Source: Dactylellina haptotyla
Taxonomy: Eukaryota > Ascomycota > Orbiliomycetes > Orbiliales > Orbiliaceae
Length of the DNA: 64,000 nt
Direction of reading: 5' to 3'
NCBI GenBank assembly: GCA_031310005.1
Contig: CM062379.1
Coordinates: 7,068,001 to 7,132,000 of the forward strand
Numbering within the stretch: position 1 is the first letter of the stretch; the number at the start of each line of letters is the position of its first letter. A program made the position numbers and the translations under genes. The notes below the pieces were generated by a model that was not told where the DNA came from, did no database searches, and was given only the letters and a program-made list of their open reading frames with translations. Of this stretch, positions 23,201-36,198 are shown in pieces.

Positions 23201-26200
23201 GAAACCATTTGTTTGATCGCGGAACAGTCTTCCTTTGTTATTCTGGAAAACTTCATACAGCAATCATCACAAAAATACAGAAATAAAACTGCTTGCTTGA
23301 CGAGCATTCACAGGGAAAACTAAGGAGTTTGCTTCGTATCGCATCTATTTCCAAATCGTTTGAAAACCAGAATAGGTATTCTGAATCAAAGTATCTCACG
23401 TAGCCTCCGTGAACTAGCCATACCTGGCTGACCTGCCCCAAATTTTACAAACCCCCTCCACCGCAGCCAGCCCAAAGAGATGATTTTATACAAGGTTACA
23501 AATCGGTTGGACAAGGTAAGGGGTGCCCGACGTGTCTGCGCGTACGGGTTAGATTCACTTTCATGGCTAACACGGTAATGTTCATTAGATTAATTCTTCC
23601 ACGCTTACTGGATATTCTCACGCATGGGCGCCCGAGAGCGAACGAGGTGTACAGGCAATGATCTTCGATTGCCATTGCTGGATGGGGTTGCCTGCTTAAT
23701 ACCACTTCCTGCCGCTGAGACTTCTGGCTGATACCCATGTTCGTTATCCTCATAAGGTTCAAGTGCTTTACTCTGTACAGAACTTGTGTCTGCTACCTCT
23801 TGACACGGAAACCGATTGCAGCGAATGGTGCAATGAAGCGAAGTCACTGGTACCAAATTGATGAGGTCACCATCCAGGCAGCCCCCCAAGCCCCACCACC
23901 ACCACCACCCTGACGAGCTTTCTGGCACAGCAAAATTAGAAGTCGGAATTTGAAGGCATCGAGGGTATTTTCATATTGATACATGCATTGTCCAGGGTCG
24001 CCTCATATTAGAAGCATTTCAAGCTCCTGCCACCTCCCATGAACGTAGCTGTTCGCCAAAGCTCCACAAGAGAGCGCTGGTGGCTGACATCCAGTCCGCG
24101 CTGGAAATTGAGCTGAACGAGCGGTCAGGTCCCCCTTCGAAAGAGCCAATTTTGATGCCTCGCTAGGTTGTTTTTTATTTTGATGAAAGGAACCGCCGTC
24201 TGCTTTCGGCACTATCGAAAATCTTGCCATGCACATTTCGCGCACATCCCTTAACGCAAGCCAAATTTGCGACGTCAAAGAGGTTGGGTCGCAGCGCAGG
24301 AGAGTCTTCCCTCCGCGTGCTGATGGACAGTTTCCCGCACACCCTGGACTGCCGACGTTCGAGCGCAAAAGGAAAAAGGAAAGAATGGGCCCCCCGAGAT
24401 AAAGGTCGATCCACTATCTCTATCGAGGGGTGGGCTATTTGGCCAAACGGTGCTAGTCAGAAAGGACACTTCAGCCAAGGTAGAAATCAAAGTGTCGAAA
24501 ATTTTTTCATTCATTCAATTCACATTACCACGCGCAAATCATTGTTGTACGCGTTCCACAAGTATGATATCCCTCGATCCTGCATTCGGAGTTTAGTGCC
24601 CTTTTTCTGTCGCACCTTCGATACTTGCGCAAAAGGAAAGCTTGTGTTCAATCCCTGAAGTCTGCCATCTTTGTCCGCTAATTGGATAGCGTTTGCATTC
24701 GCATTCCCTCCTTCACCGGATTTCGAATGTGAATTTCGTGCTACAAGCAGTGTACAATTTGCCTCGACGTGCGTTTTAAGATTTTAGAGCCCTCGACAAT
24801 GATGGGCCATTGCATTGAACTGCTCGTTCTGAGATGTCTTCATGGCAAATGAGCATCAGGATCTGATAGGACAGCGCTCGCAAGGGCGACCGGGGCGTCG
24901 ACAACCCCACCAGCACTTAATTAACCGGATTCAGCTGAAATCGCAACTTCCAGCCTCCATTATTTCGGCCACCCCACTCGACGCCCAGGGGTAAAGTCGG
25001 CCGGCAATTGGCCCACAGCTGCGGTGAGGCTCGGGCGATTGCGCGAAAGCCACACTAGAAGCATCATCAGCCACGGACACGTCAGTACCACACCATTGAC
25101 AGTTAGTCCAAGGCTAATCTCCTTGGAGCCCTCTGCTGCTCAACCGGCGGAACTTCCCAAGATGCTCTTCACCGCCAGCTTCGATATCGCCATCGCATTG
25201 CATCGACATCCTGCACAGCCGGCGATGCGATGAGCAATGATCTCCTACTTCCCTCTTTCTCTCGTTCTGGCGCTATGCTAAGCCGTATATGCTCCGGCGG
25301 AGATGGCGACAGCGACGTCGTTTGCTGAAGCAACTCCCTCGCCAGTCTCATTTCAACGAGTCTCAGATAGCTACCAGCCCAATTTAGAGACACAGCAATC
25401 TCAACCAGATGAATGACTTTGATCCACCTCCCTCCTTCCGCGGGTCAGGGAAGGGGGTTGACCTGAAACACCTCCCTCTCGGCTCATAACGAAAAACAAG
25501 GCTGTTGCATGACGGACGGCGGGCAATGCAGGCGTCCCATTTCATTGGAGCGTTAAGCGAAACGGGACCGACCCTTAAAGAGGCATGGTCCCGAAGGATA
25601 TAAATTTAGGTGCTTCCCTAAAGAGGATTTCATCAGATATCCTTTTTTGGCGAAAGCGACCAGAATTTAATTTCCTAATGCGATCCCATCAACCTTTTTG
25701 CGAATATTTTCCCGCGTCGCGTGCAAAGTGGGTGAACACGCGATCTCGATCCACCAGCAAGCATGTGCTGCCGACTTTCCTCTCTTCCCATGACTCGATT
25801 AGCCAGATCCCCGCTTTTTACGAAGTCTCGTTGATCGCGTTATTGCCTCCCAGCCATTCGTCTGGTTGATTCTTGCCTCTGCGCTTTTGGCAAACGAGTG
25901 ACTCGACCTCGCAGCGTTTCAACCCAGAGCTCAGCGGACGCACTTACCACCAACATGTCGAAAAGGATACGATCTTGACGACCCGTATCCCTTCGCAGGC
26001 TGGGCTCTGGATCCGGACGCTCTCCCGCGGTTGTTTCGTGATCACGTTTGCAATTGGATTCACGATCCTGTTTCACCGAAAGAAAAAATATAATCCTTGA
26101 ATAGACTATATATATAACCCAAGAATTATAATGTTGCAAAGCGTATACCAGGAATATAACCTCAAATATCGGACGCATGCAGCTGGAATGCCTGTGCCGC

Positions 26201-26554
26201 TGGTAGCAAGTGGAAACCCGAAGGCAAGATGACGTCCGTCCCCTCTCCTTGTCGGGGCTCGTAAAACAATCACATTCCATTATCTAAATCGTTAGTCTCA
26301 GTAAAATACTCGGATGGCAGCGGTTGCCGCTTTTATCAGCTATTGATTCTCGAAGCGACCAGGTATCGGGATACGTTCCAGTTTCCGATACAAGCTTTCC
26401 AAAACAATACCTCAATCGAGTAATCGACGGATCTGTTTTAGGCAGCGTCGACACCCGATAGCATGGATACGCAGGCTCTTGGACCCCCCCCCCCCCATCA
26501 GGCACCCCATGCATACTCTGTGGCTTTTTTGAGCATTGGTGATTTCGCCCGAGA
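20269..26554. other. Cyclin upstream region and left part of gene desert
   Basis: The first 2 kb upstream of the cyclin is purine-rich on the plus strand (CT-rich in the cyclin's sense), peaking at about 21.3-22.2 kb: a typical long fungal promoter or leader. From 22.3 to 26.5 kb the open frames are short, occur on both strands and are unrecognisable. A C13 run lies at 26484-26496. I see no gene I can support. Confidence 0.45.
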
Positions 26555-27211
26555 ATGAAGTCGAGCTGTGAACGATCCTGTACTGTTGATCCTCAGCTCT
26601 CAAGCAGCTCAAGCAGCTCAAGGTCTAACGGAACACCGTCTGCAGGAAGATCGCCCTTGTTATCTTCCGTTCGCTGGATAATCGCAGGGAAGTACAGCAT
26701 GGGTATACAAGAACCTTTCACGACCACAAAGTTCCGTTACACGATGTCCGGAGCAACTGTCCATATTCTTGAGTCTTTCAATGCATGTGCAAAGGAAACT
26801 GTTGTTTTTCCTTATTTCCTGACTCTCCGCTTCCCGCACCCTGCTTTTTTGAAACATCTGACAGACAATTGTTGCGGTGTGTCTGTTTTCGCTGTTATGT
26901 CTGATGCTTTCGAGTGTATATTCAAGCATCAACCTAGTTTGCATATCCATATCAACGTCCCGCGCCGCCCTATCAAAGATATTCAGATGAAATTGAATGG
27001 ATTGAATCATAACAATATGTTGTCCCGCGGTCCCACTGGCACGAAGACAGCTCCTAACATACAATACTTCGTTGTCGTCAGACATGTTGCTGTCGAAACA
27101 ATTAATTACCCCAGGAGCACAGGGAACATTCGCGGTCTCCTTCCAGAATTCCAGCCGCCTCGAGAATATTATCCCTCCGCATTCCAACAATCGAATCCGC
27201 ACCCACTTTGA
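26555..27211 (+). CDS. Possible hypothetical protein, 218 codons (doubtful)
   Basis: An ATG-started frame of 218 codons with an N-terminal Ser run. Many third codon positions are pyrimidines, a weak coding-like pattern and the only such case in this desert. I recognise no domain, signal peptide or membrane segment. An opposite frame of 193 codons (26660-27241) overlaps it almost completely, and at most one of the two can be a normal gene. Codons for Cys, His and Asn are frequent and the frame has no intron. It may be a lineage-specific gene or simply chance. Confidence 0.25.
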   Translation: MKSSCERSCTVDPQLSSSSSSSRSNGTPSAGRSPLLSSVRWIIAGKYSMGIQEPFTTTKFRYTMSGATVHILESFNACAKETVVFPYFLTLRFPHPAFLKHLTDNCCGVSVFAVMSDAFECIFKHQPSLHIHINVPRRPIKDIQMKLNGLNHNNMLSRGPTGTKTAPNIQYFVVVRHVAVETINYPRSTGNIRGLLPEFQPPREYYPSAFQQSNPHPL

Positions 27212-30200
27212 AGAGAGATTAACCGAACCGTGAAAATGCAACCTCCGTCTAGATAATAATATGACTACTCAAGAAAGAAATGCCTTGCGAACTCGAATCG
27301 AGCCCTTTATTTTGCAAAAAAAAAAATTGATCCCGTGGCTTGTGGCATGCATATGCATTACTGTTTACTCTGCTGAGAATAGAGGGAGCTGTAGATAGAA
27401 GCAAAATTCTCTCTCTCTCAGTGTATGAATCACTCATGCTGCAGCAGCCCGCGGTGTGGGAGTGCGTTTGTTTACTTCGAAACCCCGTAGGCGAGAAAAC
27501 CCCAAAGAAAAGGGCGTCGACGGCTGTTTGGAGGACGCGTTGTTTACGTTTTCCTCAATTCTTCGAACTACCGGTTTATGCACCTGATGCAGAGTGCGTC
27601 TGCAACATGCAGGTTTTTAATGCCTCTGGCGACCACTATCAGCGATTGCGAAGGGTGCCGTGAGCGAAGATCCAAGTCCAAGGAAGGAATCTTACGCCAT
27701 CAAAAAGCAGAATCGGGAGATCTCTAACTTGGACGACCTTGTATATATTGAGTTTCCCGCTAGCTGGTGGGGAAAGTTGGGGTCGCAACAGGGCTGGTTG
27801 GCCCAGTTATCCGACATTTCGATTGGGCCGTTGTGGCAGTAACTGAAAATAGTTGCTTACAGCTTACCCAGCCTGTTGGTTCGATCAATTGATAATCGTA
27901 GCTTTTTGAAACCCCCGCTTTGCGGGTTTTTTTCTTACTTGCTACCTAATGCCATGTCCTCGGGCTATCGGTATCTGAAGGTTTTCCATCGAAGATCGAT
28001 AGTGACAAATCTCGAGCTACCAGTCGCGGATTTCGCCATTTTGAGACCTCTTGATGTCACAACCAAGAGAATCATAAAGTAAAAAAAAGCCTCTTCCATG
28101 GGTACGGGTTAGCGGCGAAGCTCCTTTTAGGATCAAGCCTGAATCTAGATGGAGAAAAGTTTGCATCTTCAAGCCGTGTCTCAGGTATATGTCGAGACGT
28201 CTATTCATTCTCGTCTACAAACATGGAATACTCCTGTTCATAACATCCACAATTATAATAGACTCGTCAGCTATTCGCGCGGGGAGTAGGTTTTATATCC
28301 GACTACGGCTCCAACATCTCTTTTGTCCCTCAATGTTGGCAAAACCCCGAGTTGGTGGAGCCCAGAACTTGGACCTGCCGGCTAAAGCGAAATACAGAAG
28401 GAGGTGGTGCTAGACCCGCGACGCTGATCAATTGCTATGAGCGCTTCCATGGCTCCAACTGGCGCATCTAAAATGTTAGAACAACGTTGGCTTCTCACAT
28501 TCAACGATGTGGAAACCGTTCCGTATCTGGCAATCCAGACCGAGCATGGTCAAATGTTCCAGCTCAGCCAGGCTGGACCAGCTTCTCATGCTGCGGATCG
28601 GGGTTCGGAACCCTCAGAGGAGGGGTAGGTACTTATTGATAATGCTGATATAACCCCGGTTTTCAAATGGGCGAGGCTGAACTGGACCCAATTCCCACCC
28701 ACTCGCCCACCCACACCAACCACCAGGACGAAAGGTAGACGTGTAGAGCAATTGTTTTGAATTTTCAATTTACGATAGCACGCGACATCGCACGCGTGCG
28801 CAGAGTGGTGGCGCCATTTTTTAAATTGATGAACTGTTATTTTTCAAAACAAAGTGTCAGCTTTGCTGATGTTGAGAATAACAATTGCACCATAATCTGC
28901 GGAAATTGGAGGAACTCGTGAAATCAACCGTTATTGACGTTTTCCGACGCCACGAAGATGTGACCGTTCCGAGGTGGCGGGTCTTCAAGATTATAGTGGC
29001 TTTAACGCAATTCGATATTGCAACATCAGATGACCATTCAACGCAACCACCTTTTGAATTGTAATTTACCGTGAAATTACTTGTACTCTACTTTATGTAA
29101 TCGATAAATCTAGTATACCATAAGAAGGCAGTTGAAGTTTGATATTTACCCGAGCTTTCAGGATTTGACTCTAGGTCTACTACAAAGACTATACACCCGT
29201 CTTCTCGTTGCCAAAGTCTTGCATATGTTCCTCAAATGGCCGTCGCAAACAAATTTGACGCCTGTCACCAACAAAGTCGATCATATGCACAGATATAAGA
29301 GTATATTAGAATGTAATACCGGTTCTCCATCTCATCTAGAGGCCAGAGGCTCCTGTGAAAACAAGGTAGTAGCATTTTTCGTCCTCGGTGAAGTGCATCT
29401 CTGATTCAAAGCTCACCACGCTTCATCAAGGTAGAAATGATGTGCTGAGAGTGACTAGTGCCTAATGAAAAGATAACTTTCTTCGACTGTGAAGGGTATA
29501 CCTCCGCGACTTCAAAGTCATACTCCTGACAGGTCCATAAGCCATTCAATCAAGTCGTGTGGTTTCGCTGGTGGTATTTCCGGTTGTTTGTGATCAACCA
29601 TCGTGATAGCCAGGCGGAATCCGGTTTATTCAAATATAATCGAATTTTGTGAACCTGTGCAGTTTCCATAGGCAAGATAGATAGGAGCCGTATATCTTTG
29701 ACTAGAACTCGGATTGAGTTCGGTATAGATAATGTGATGTACATTTGGATAACCCCATTGACCTTTGCTCCACTGGCTAGTCAGACAGTTGCCGCACCTT
29801 TGTGGACGAGTTTCCCTTGGTTATCGCACTTGGACTCATTCAAAAAACCACTGCGTAAATTAAGCCTACGTGAAATCCATTTCTCCATAGGCGTAGGCTG
29901 AGTTCTTAGACTAGCTGTGCTATTTTGTTGCTGACGGTGAGAATCTCGATTATCCTATCAGGGTTGAGGCCCAATTTCAGCCTGTGCTACTTCTTGGAAA
30001 CTCAGAATTTGGATAAACTCATACTTGTATCCCCAAACCTCCCTACAACCCATGCGCACTTTAAGTATTCTAATCAGACCCCGTTGTATCCTTTCCCATA
30101 ATACTAGCACGGGAGAATATTGGTGGTTCCCTCTGGAATAGACGACATTTTGTCGGTGCTTAGAACTACTATAACTAGAAGGGTAGAATAATATTTTACG

Positions 30201-31854
30201 CCAAATAGGACGACGTATTGCCCAGTCACTTTCTAGTAGCACGTTAAGTACATAACCAGTATCTAGGGCTATGTTGCTTAGACTCTAGAAATTTGTAAAG
30301 TTTCTTATCGTCAATATCGAGGAGCTCTTTGAAATTGCAGAGAAATACTTGGGAGTGGGCTATATCTCCCGTACCATAACTGACACCCATAACTGTTCAG
30401 GCAAAGCGGCTTCGATTGGGGCCGATATTTTAGTATGCGATTCGCTGTTCCAAGGCGGTTAGGGAGTTACTAGCAGCCATGGGCTTTTCTTTTATATTAG
30501 ATAAAGCGTGTACTGGTAGAGTCATGGTGGGAAATATTCCAGTGGAGTACCAGAATAGATGTCAATGTTCGTAGATGAACGACTGGTTTGCGAGAAGTCA
30601 GACCTGGGGTACTTGAGATAAACCCAGACAAAGATAGATCACAACTGTATTGATATACCCTGCACTGGTTCTGTGATATAATTTTGCCACATTTTAAGAA
30701 AGCGCAATTTGTCTATGCAGATTTGTAGGAACTGCAGCACTCGTTTCTTGGGGATCTTAGAGAATATGAAGCTCAAGTAACCACTTTTTTATACATGTAG
30801 TGTTGTAAAATTCGGTATGGTTCACACCAATTTTGGCACGAATACACCTAGGCAACACAAAATCTGTCGAGTCATCCCATTGGATTAGCCAAGTTAGACA
30901 GCATATGGTATGAATATCGGCACTTTATTGCGGGGAGAATCGGTGGGGATATCTCATGGAATGATTATCTGTGGAGTGATCTGAGACTATAGAGTAGAGT
31001 ATCCCATTGTCTATACCTCCGTGTGTATACACCGTCCATCATATAGTCATAGCTGTGTTTTTGTTTCCCCTGAGGCTGACTACATGATTACTCACTTGCT
31101 ACTTTTCAAGACACATTCGAAATTTGATCTCTGGGATCCTCTGTGTTAAAATCTCGAATTTATTCTCAAAGGAGAAAAAAAATCATCACCCTGTTCTAAT
31201 TAGCTTAATTATAAGAACATGGCCTGTCCAACGATCCAATAACTGCTCCTCACACATATCGTATATATCCGCCAGTCCGTCCTATTATATAACTATATAG
31301 GCCCCACACAAGTTCTAGTAGCGCTGATCTTACATGGTTACACTCTTGGTATTATAATACTGTGCATTAAAACCCGGACTTCCTAAAATTTTCTCAATTC
31401 GACCTTATTATCCGGAGGCGAAGCAAATATTGAAGTCCTGGACACAATATAGATCGAACAATTGATTGAGGTCTCGAAATACCGAATTCCATCCCTACCC
31501 GTGATAACTAATAATGAATATTCATCGGGTGCTACTCGTACGGTTGATTGTATCGTGTATAGATAATCATACCAAGTTATTGGCTGTCGCGTCCTGTCAC
31601 CCTGATTCAGAAAGCAGCAAGGTAGTTGCCCTTTGCCGTTGAGGCATTTCGTACGCTGGAATGTTAGAATACCTATTACTGAACTCGAGCTTCGATGGTG
31701 AAATATGATTTCACTCTAATGGTATAAATTGAATAGAATATCCCTTTCTCAATGCTACAAGATCTTTAGGAAATCAACCCAAAACGCCACGAAAAGTATC
31801 GCTTCAGCATATTTAGCATCTGAGTTTAATTTTCAACTGTTTTTGTTAGTCAAG
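27212..31854. other. Right part of gene desert, AT-richer
   Basis: About 4.6 kb without a supportable gene. From about 28.8 kb to 31.7 kb the sequence is AT-richer, with many TA steps and almost no frames above 90 codons, as seen in old, mutated repeat DNA of ascomycetes; I could not identify a parent element. The last 130 bp hold the promoter of the small secreted protein. Confidence 0.4.
31722..31728 (+). promoter_or_regulatory. TATA box of the small secreted protein gene
   Basis: GTATAAAT about 130 bp upstream of the start codon at 31855. With a usual 30-50 bp spacing to the transcription start, it would leave a 5' UTR of roughly 80-100 nt. Confidence 0.4.
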
Positions 31855-32644
31855 ATGCAAATCTCTCTTCTAGCCCTCGCAACTCTTACCGGTGTTGTTC
31901 TCGCGCTGCCTGGTCCCAGTCCTGCCCAAGCAGCAGAGGATGCTAGGGTGGCTGAACAGCTCAAATCATTTGAAAAACAGCCATTCCAAACTATTAGTTG
32001 GGATAAGCTACCTACCAAGGATTATAGACAAAGTGATATATATAGAGAAGTACCGGCAGCTCGTATCCAGAGCGATGGTACGGTTGCAGATCCCCCAAGC
32101 CTTATAAAGAGGACCCCGGGTGGTGTAAGTTACTACTGTTTTGCAAGCCCATGATAGATCTATAATGTTCCTTGAAATACTTGGCCCAATAAAAATGAAT
32201 CGAAGGTACACTGACTACATTGTAAACCAGATTTATATAACTACGGAATTCTACTGGCAGGGAACCAAAGGATATAAAGTACAGCCTTTCAATACCTGCA
32301 TCTCTCTAACTTCACCTTGGCTTCGTACTATATCTTCGTTCGGACCTGATGCTGGTACTGGATGCATTTTCTACCAGTAAGCCTCAGCCTCTTAAGATCT
32401 TTAGTTGACCAAAAATTCCCTAAGGGCTATTTACTGATATCTCGATAGATCAACCTCATGCAGTACCGCCAACGGCTCAGGTTCAATCTTCTACCCAGGG
32501 AACGATAGACTGGATTATCACAACGGTGCGAACTGGAACGACAGAATCGGAAGCTGGAGATGCTGGGCAACTAGTTCCGGCGGAACTTCGATTTATTCGC
32601 CATCCCCAACTCAGATTATCTTACCCTCACCCACCACGAGATAA
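31855..32644 (+). CDS. Small secreted cysteine-containing protein with Kex2-type propeptide
   Basis: Three exons: 31855-32124, 32231-32376, 32449-32644; 203 residues. A signal peptide (1-18, LLALATLTGVVLALP) is followed by a charged propeptide and an LIKR site ending at residue 86, which a Kex2 protease would cut. The mature domain of about 117 residues has GYKVQPFNTC (C113), ISSFGPDAGTGCIFY (C135), C143, SIFYPGNDR and NWNDRIGSWRC (C177). Two similar halves and NDRIGS recall beta/gamma-crystallin-type modules (inference). It resembles a common group of secreted fungal proteins whose first strand usually carries an extra Cys pair; here those positions read ITTEFYWQGTKG, without Cys. Intron 1 (106 bp) was placed at CAG/ATT; the earlier AAG site brings in a stop. 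Effector, inhibitor or wall protein are all possible. It converges on GH74. Confidence 0.75.
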
Positions 32645-33014
32645 ATTCGCGGAATTTATGAGAGCGATGGGCAATCGAGAAAAGGGCTTAGGAAGTCTAA
32701 ATAGGTTTAGATGTGATTGCTAGCTGATGTTTAATATTTCATTTCACCACTCTGTTTGTATTTGTAGGTCTCAATAACTGAGCATACAAAAACATAATTG
32801 TAACTCGGCCAATTTAATACTAAAATTCACTGCCGTATATTAATCATTGAACATAAAAATATGGTTGAATAAACGGTACAGGTAGAGCTACTAAAATAAT
32901 ATGCGTTAAAACCAGAAAGAATAGGTCCCCTTCCAACAGAGGGAATATTTCTGCAAAATTATATACATGGTATATTGATCAAACTATTTACACTCCTGCC
33001 CCCTCTTTGAATAT
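32645..33014. other. Convergent 3' region, small secreted protein / GH74
   Basis: 370 bp of AT-rich DNA between two converging stop codons. No coding signal; both 3' UTRs are expected here. Confidence 0.5.
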
Positions 33015-35914
33015 TTACAAACATTGGGAGTAGTATGGGTTACCAGAGACACAGGCTGCTGGTGGGACGCAAGCAGTTGGGCCGGTCCAGCCGATGCCAC
33101 CACATTGTCCGTACAGGGTCTGTTGGGCCCCAGAGGCTGTTGTAGTTGTAGTCCTGGAGGAAGTGGTAGTGGTGCGGCTGGTAGTAGTAACTGGTGTGGT
33201 GGTGCGACTGGTTGTGGTGGAAGGAGTTGTGGTACGGCTCGAGGTGGTGGAAGGAGTCGTAGTGCGGCTTGAGGTGGTGGTGGTACGGCTTGAGGTGGTT
33301 GTAGTACGGCTTGAAGTGGTCGACACTGTCGTGGTGACCCTCGTGGTCGTGGTTGCGGTCGTCGTAGTTCGTGTTGTCGTGGTAGACGTGCCTCCAGAGC
33401 ATCCGGTTCCAGGGACGCCATAAAAGATACCGCGGCCGTTTCCGCCTCCGATGAACACTCTTCCGTACTGGCTATAGTCGACAGCGATTCTGTTGCTTTC
33501 AGCGGTACCGAATCCCATTGTGGCGTCATTGATCTGGACCCAGGATGCTCCAGCATCATCGGATCTATACAAGGCCTTTTTGCCGTCGATAGTAGCCATA
33601 GCAGCGATAGACCAGTATCCTCCAGATGTCTTTGGTGCACCGAGATCGAAGTGAGCGGCCCAGGTAGGCCCGCTGACTTGAGTGAAAGATGTACCCGTGT
33701 TAGTGGAGCGGAATAGACCAGCATCCGTAGAAACCCAGACGTCACCAGTGGTTCCCGGGTTCGGTACAATTTTGTAGCCAGTGCTGCCACTGAGGGTCAC
33801 AGTCTGGGTGAAGGTGGAACCGGTGTTCTTTGAAACATAAAACTTGTTTCCAGAGAGAGCATAGAAGACGGTGTTATCACGACGATCTGCAGCGACGTAA
33901 GCATTTGCTGGAACGGAGGAAATCGTGGTAAAGCTGCCGCTGTTGGTGGAGCGAATTACGCCGATATTGGTGGTGCTCCAGACAATAGTGTCGGCGTTCG
34001 CAGAGTAGGAAACGACACCGTTGGAGCCAGTGGTAGACGTGGACTGCGGGTGCGAGTACCAAGAGACACCACCGTCCGTGGACAGAGCAATGTTTCCAGC
34101 GTCACCTCCGACACGAACATAATTCAGAGGCTTGTTACCAGCGTATCCGAGGGAGAAAGTGGTAGCAAACTTGGGATTGTGGAACTGAGAGGCGGAAGTC
34201 CTTGGGGTATCCAAGTTGTCGTGAATGAATCCGTTGATGTCGCCGACACTGGATACAAGTTTTACGTGCTGGCTAGGAGGAGAGAGAAGATCCAAAATAG
34301 CTGTTTCTTCAATACCGTCCGCAAGTGCCTTGATTGTAATATTACCAGCAGTGTCCCATTTTGTCAAATCTCGGCCTCCATAAACAGTAGCACCGGTTCC
34401 ATACAGCCAATGATCTGAGTTGAAAGGATCGATGACCATGGACTCCATCATCCATCCGAGTGGCTCTGGAACTTCATCGGCGGGGTCACTAAGCCAAGGT
34501 GCAAGGCTAGAATCTATCGAGAAGTGCTTAATTCTGTCCGGATAGTTACCCCACTCCCATATTCTGCTCCATGTAGAACCAGAGTTGGTACTTCTAAAGA
34601 TGAGCTAAATTTAAAAAGCATGTAAGCTATTTTTCTTCGCGACAAGGTATTATATCGAATATGGGACTTACTCCTTCAGGCCACCAGGCGTTCAAAGCAG
34701 CAACCATGATGGTACCTGGCTTCTTTAGGTCAACAGCGAAACCTCCAAAGCCATAGTAGAGATCAGAGCCAGTGACAGGCGTAATATCAGTCCAGGTTCC
34801 AGCGGTAATGCTATACTTCCAAATAGCACCCAAGGTACCATCGTACGGACCAGCGCCGTCGGAGTAGGTGATATAGAGCATCTTGTCGGATGGGGAAAGA
34901 ACTCCTTTGTGAGGAAGGTAACTTTGGCTTGGTTGTCCCGAAACAAGACTCCCTAGAATTCGAATGTTAGATTCGTTGCACAATGGAGTGACTATGATAG
35001 TGACATACAGCTTGAGCCACCATTCGTGGAAACCCAGATAGAGTTCGATTTATCAGCTACACCAACAAATATCCTAGGGGTAGCGGCACCCTTTGATCCA
35101 CTGGTGGAATCAAAAGTGACCCAAGCGATACCGACAATATCGTGTTGGTAACTGCTAGGATCAGAAGGATTTGGGATGAATGTGCCAACAGATGTGAAAG
35201 AGGTAACTTTGGCCCATGTTGCACCATAATCTGTGGATTTCCACAAACCATTTCCACTACGAGCTCCGAAATAGATGATGCTGTTCAAATTAGGATCGAT
35301 GGCAAGACGCTAGAGAAATACACACAACAATCAGCGATATGATCTTGGATAATATAGATATCTGGAAGCCCAAATGGAACAGAGATATTCCAGGTATATA
35401 GGCCTTTGTATTTGCTTACCTCTCCCATTCCTCTTCCAGGCATATTTCCTCCAACTTTGAAGGATAATTTGGTCGCTGACCAGGTTGCGCCACGGTCTGT
35501 TGAACGCAAAATAGATCCCATATTTGGATCCCACTCGTTGGTGTATAATCCGACAGCCATAACCACACGATTGGTATCGATAGGGTCAGTAGCAATAGCA
35601 TCTACGCCCATGTAGTTCCTACAAATTTGTTAGTGACGTTCCAACATACAATTGGTCAAAACGTACGAGTTTGTGGAATCCACCCAGTCTAGCATTGGTG
35701 TCCAGGTATCATCTGCATTTAGTCTGTAGGCACCCCCAATATCGGTTCGGGCGTATGCGATTCCAGATGCAGTTGGATTGAACACAATGCCATCGACGAA
35801 TCCACCGCCTCCGCCAATCTTAACGTTTTTCCAATTGTAACATTCGGTTGCGGCCGAGGCTGCAAGCAGAGGACCGGCGGCGAGTGCCACGAGAGCAGCC
35901 GCGTATCGAACCAT
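33015..35914 (-). CDS. GH74 xyloglucanase with C-terminal CBM1
   Basis: Five exons: 35914-35667, 35618-35420, 35309-35009, 34952-34672, 34604-33015; 872 residues. GH74 enzymes are inverting endo-xyloglucanases with two seven-bladed propellers. Signal peptide 1-22 (ends AASAA). The catalytic module starts [20 protein letters not shown]. The likely catalytic Asp pair is in [10 protein letters not shown] and in SSVGDINGF, by position in characterised members. Many bladed-repeat phrases ([28 protein letters not shown]) are visible. A Thr/Ser/Arg linker (about 749-836) leads to a family 1 cellulose-binding module (838-872) with [12 protein letters not shown] and four Cys. The secreted enzyme would cut xyloglucan in plant walls while the CBM holds it on cellulose. 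Introns are 48, 110, 56 and 67 bp. A TATA box and XlnR/CreA-like sites lie upstream. Confidence 0.95.
33135..33390 (-). repeat. Degenerate tandem repeat coding the Thr/Ser linker of GH74
   Basis: Repeats of a roughly 21-nt unit encode [13 protein letters not shown]-type peptides between the GH74 domain and the CBM1. Such linkers are heavily O-mannosylated. Repeat slippage probably changes linker length between strains. The plus strand reads as Val-rich spurious frames. Confidence 0.75.
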
Positions 35915-35991
35915 TTTACTAGAATACCCGAGATGCTGGAACTTCGGTGGATGGTGGTGTGTGCATTACTCTCGAGGAAAGCCAGTCTCGC

Positions 35992-36000
35992 CTTTATATA
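35992..36000 (-). promoter_or_regulatory. TATA box of the GH74 gene
   Basis: On the minus strand the sequence reads CTATATAAAGG about 80-88 bp upstream of the GH74 start codon. It is the clearest TATA element in the window, typical of strongly inducible fungal cellulase-type genes. Confidence 0.55.
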
Positions 36001-36198
36001 GGCGAGCCATATGATTGATGTCTAAAAGCGCTAATATTGATAGGCCATACCATGGTTCGGCGGATATAGGCTTGGCTTTCCACTGCAGTACTGGGTTTTC
36101 GGAACGAGTTAATAATTCTTCCTAGGATCCACTGGTCCTGCAATATTCGATCCATTGGTAAGTATTTATTAAGATGGATGTCCTGTAGAGCCCAGGGC

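Noticed and set aside
33024-33423. Val- and Gly-rich plus-strand frames over the GH74 linker
   Set aside because: They are antisense readings of the Thr/Ser linker repeat; the minus-strand gene is certain.
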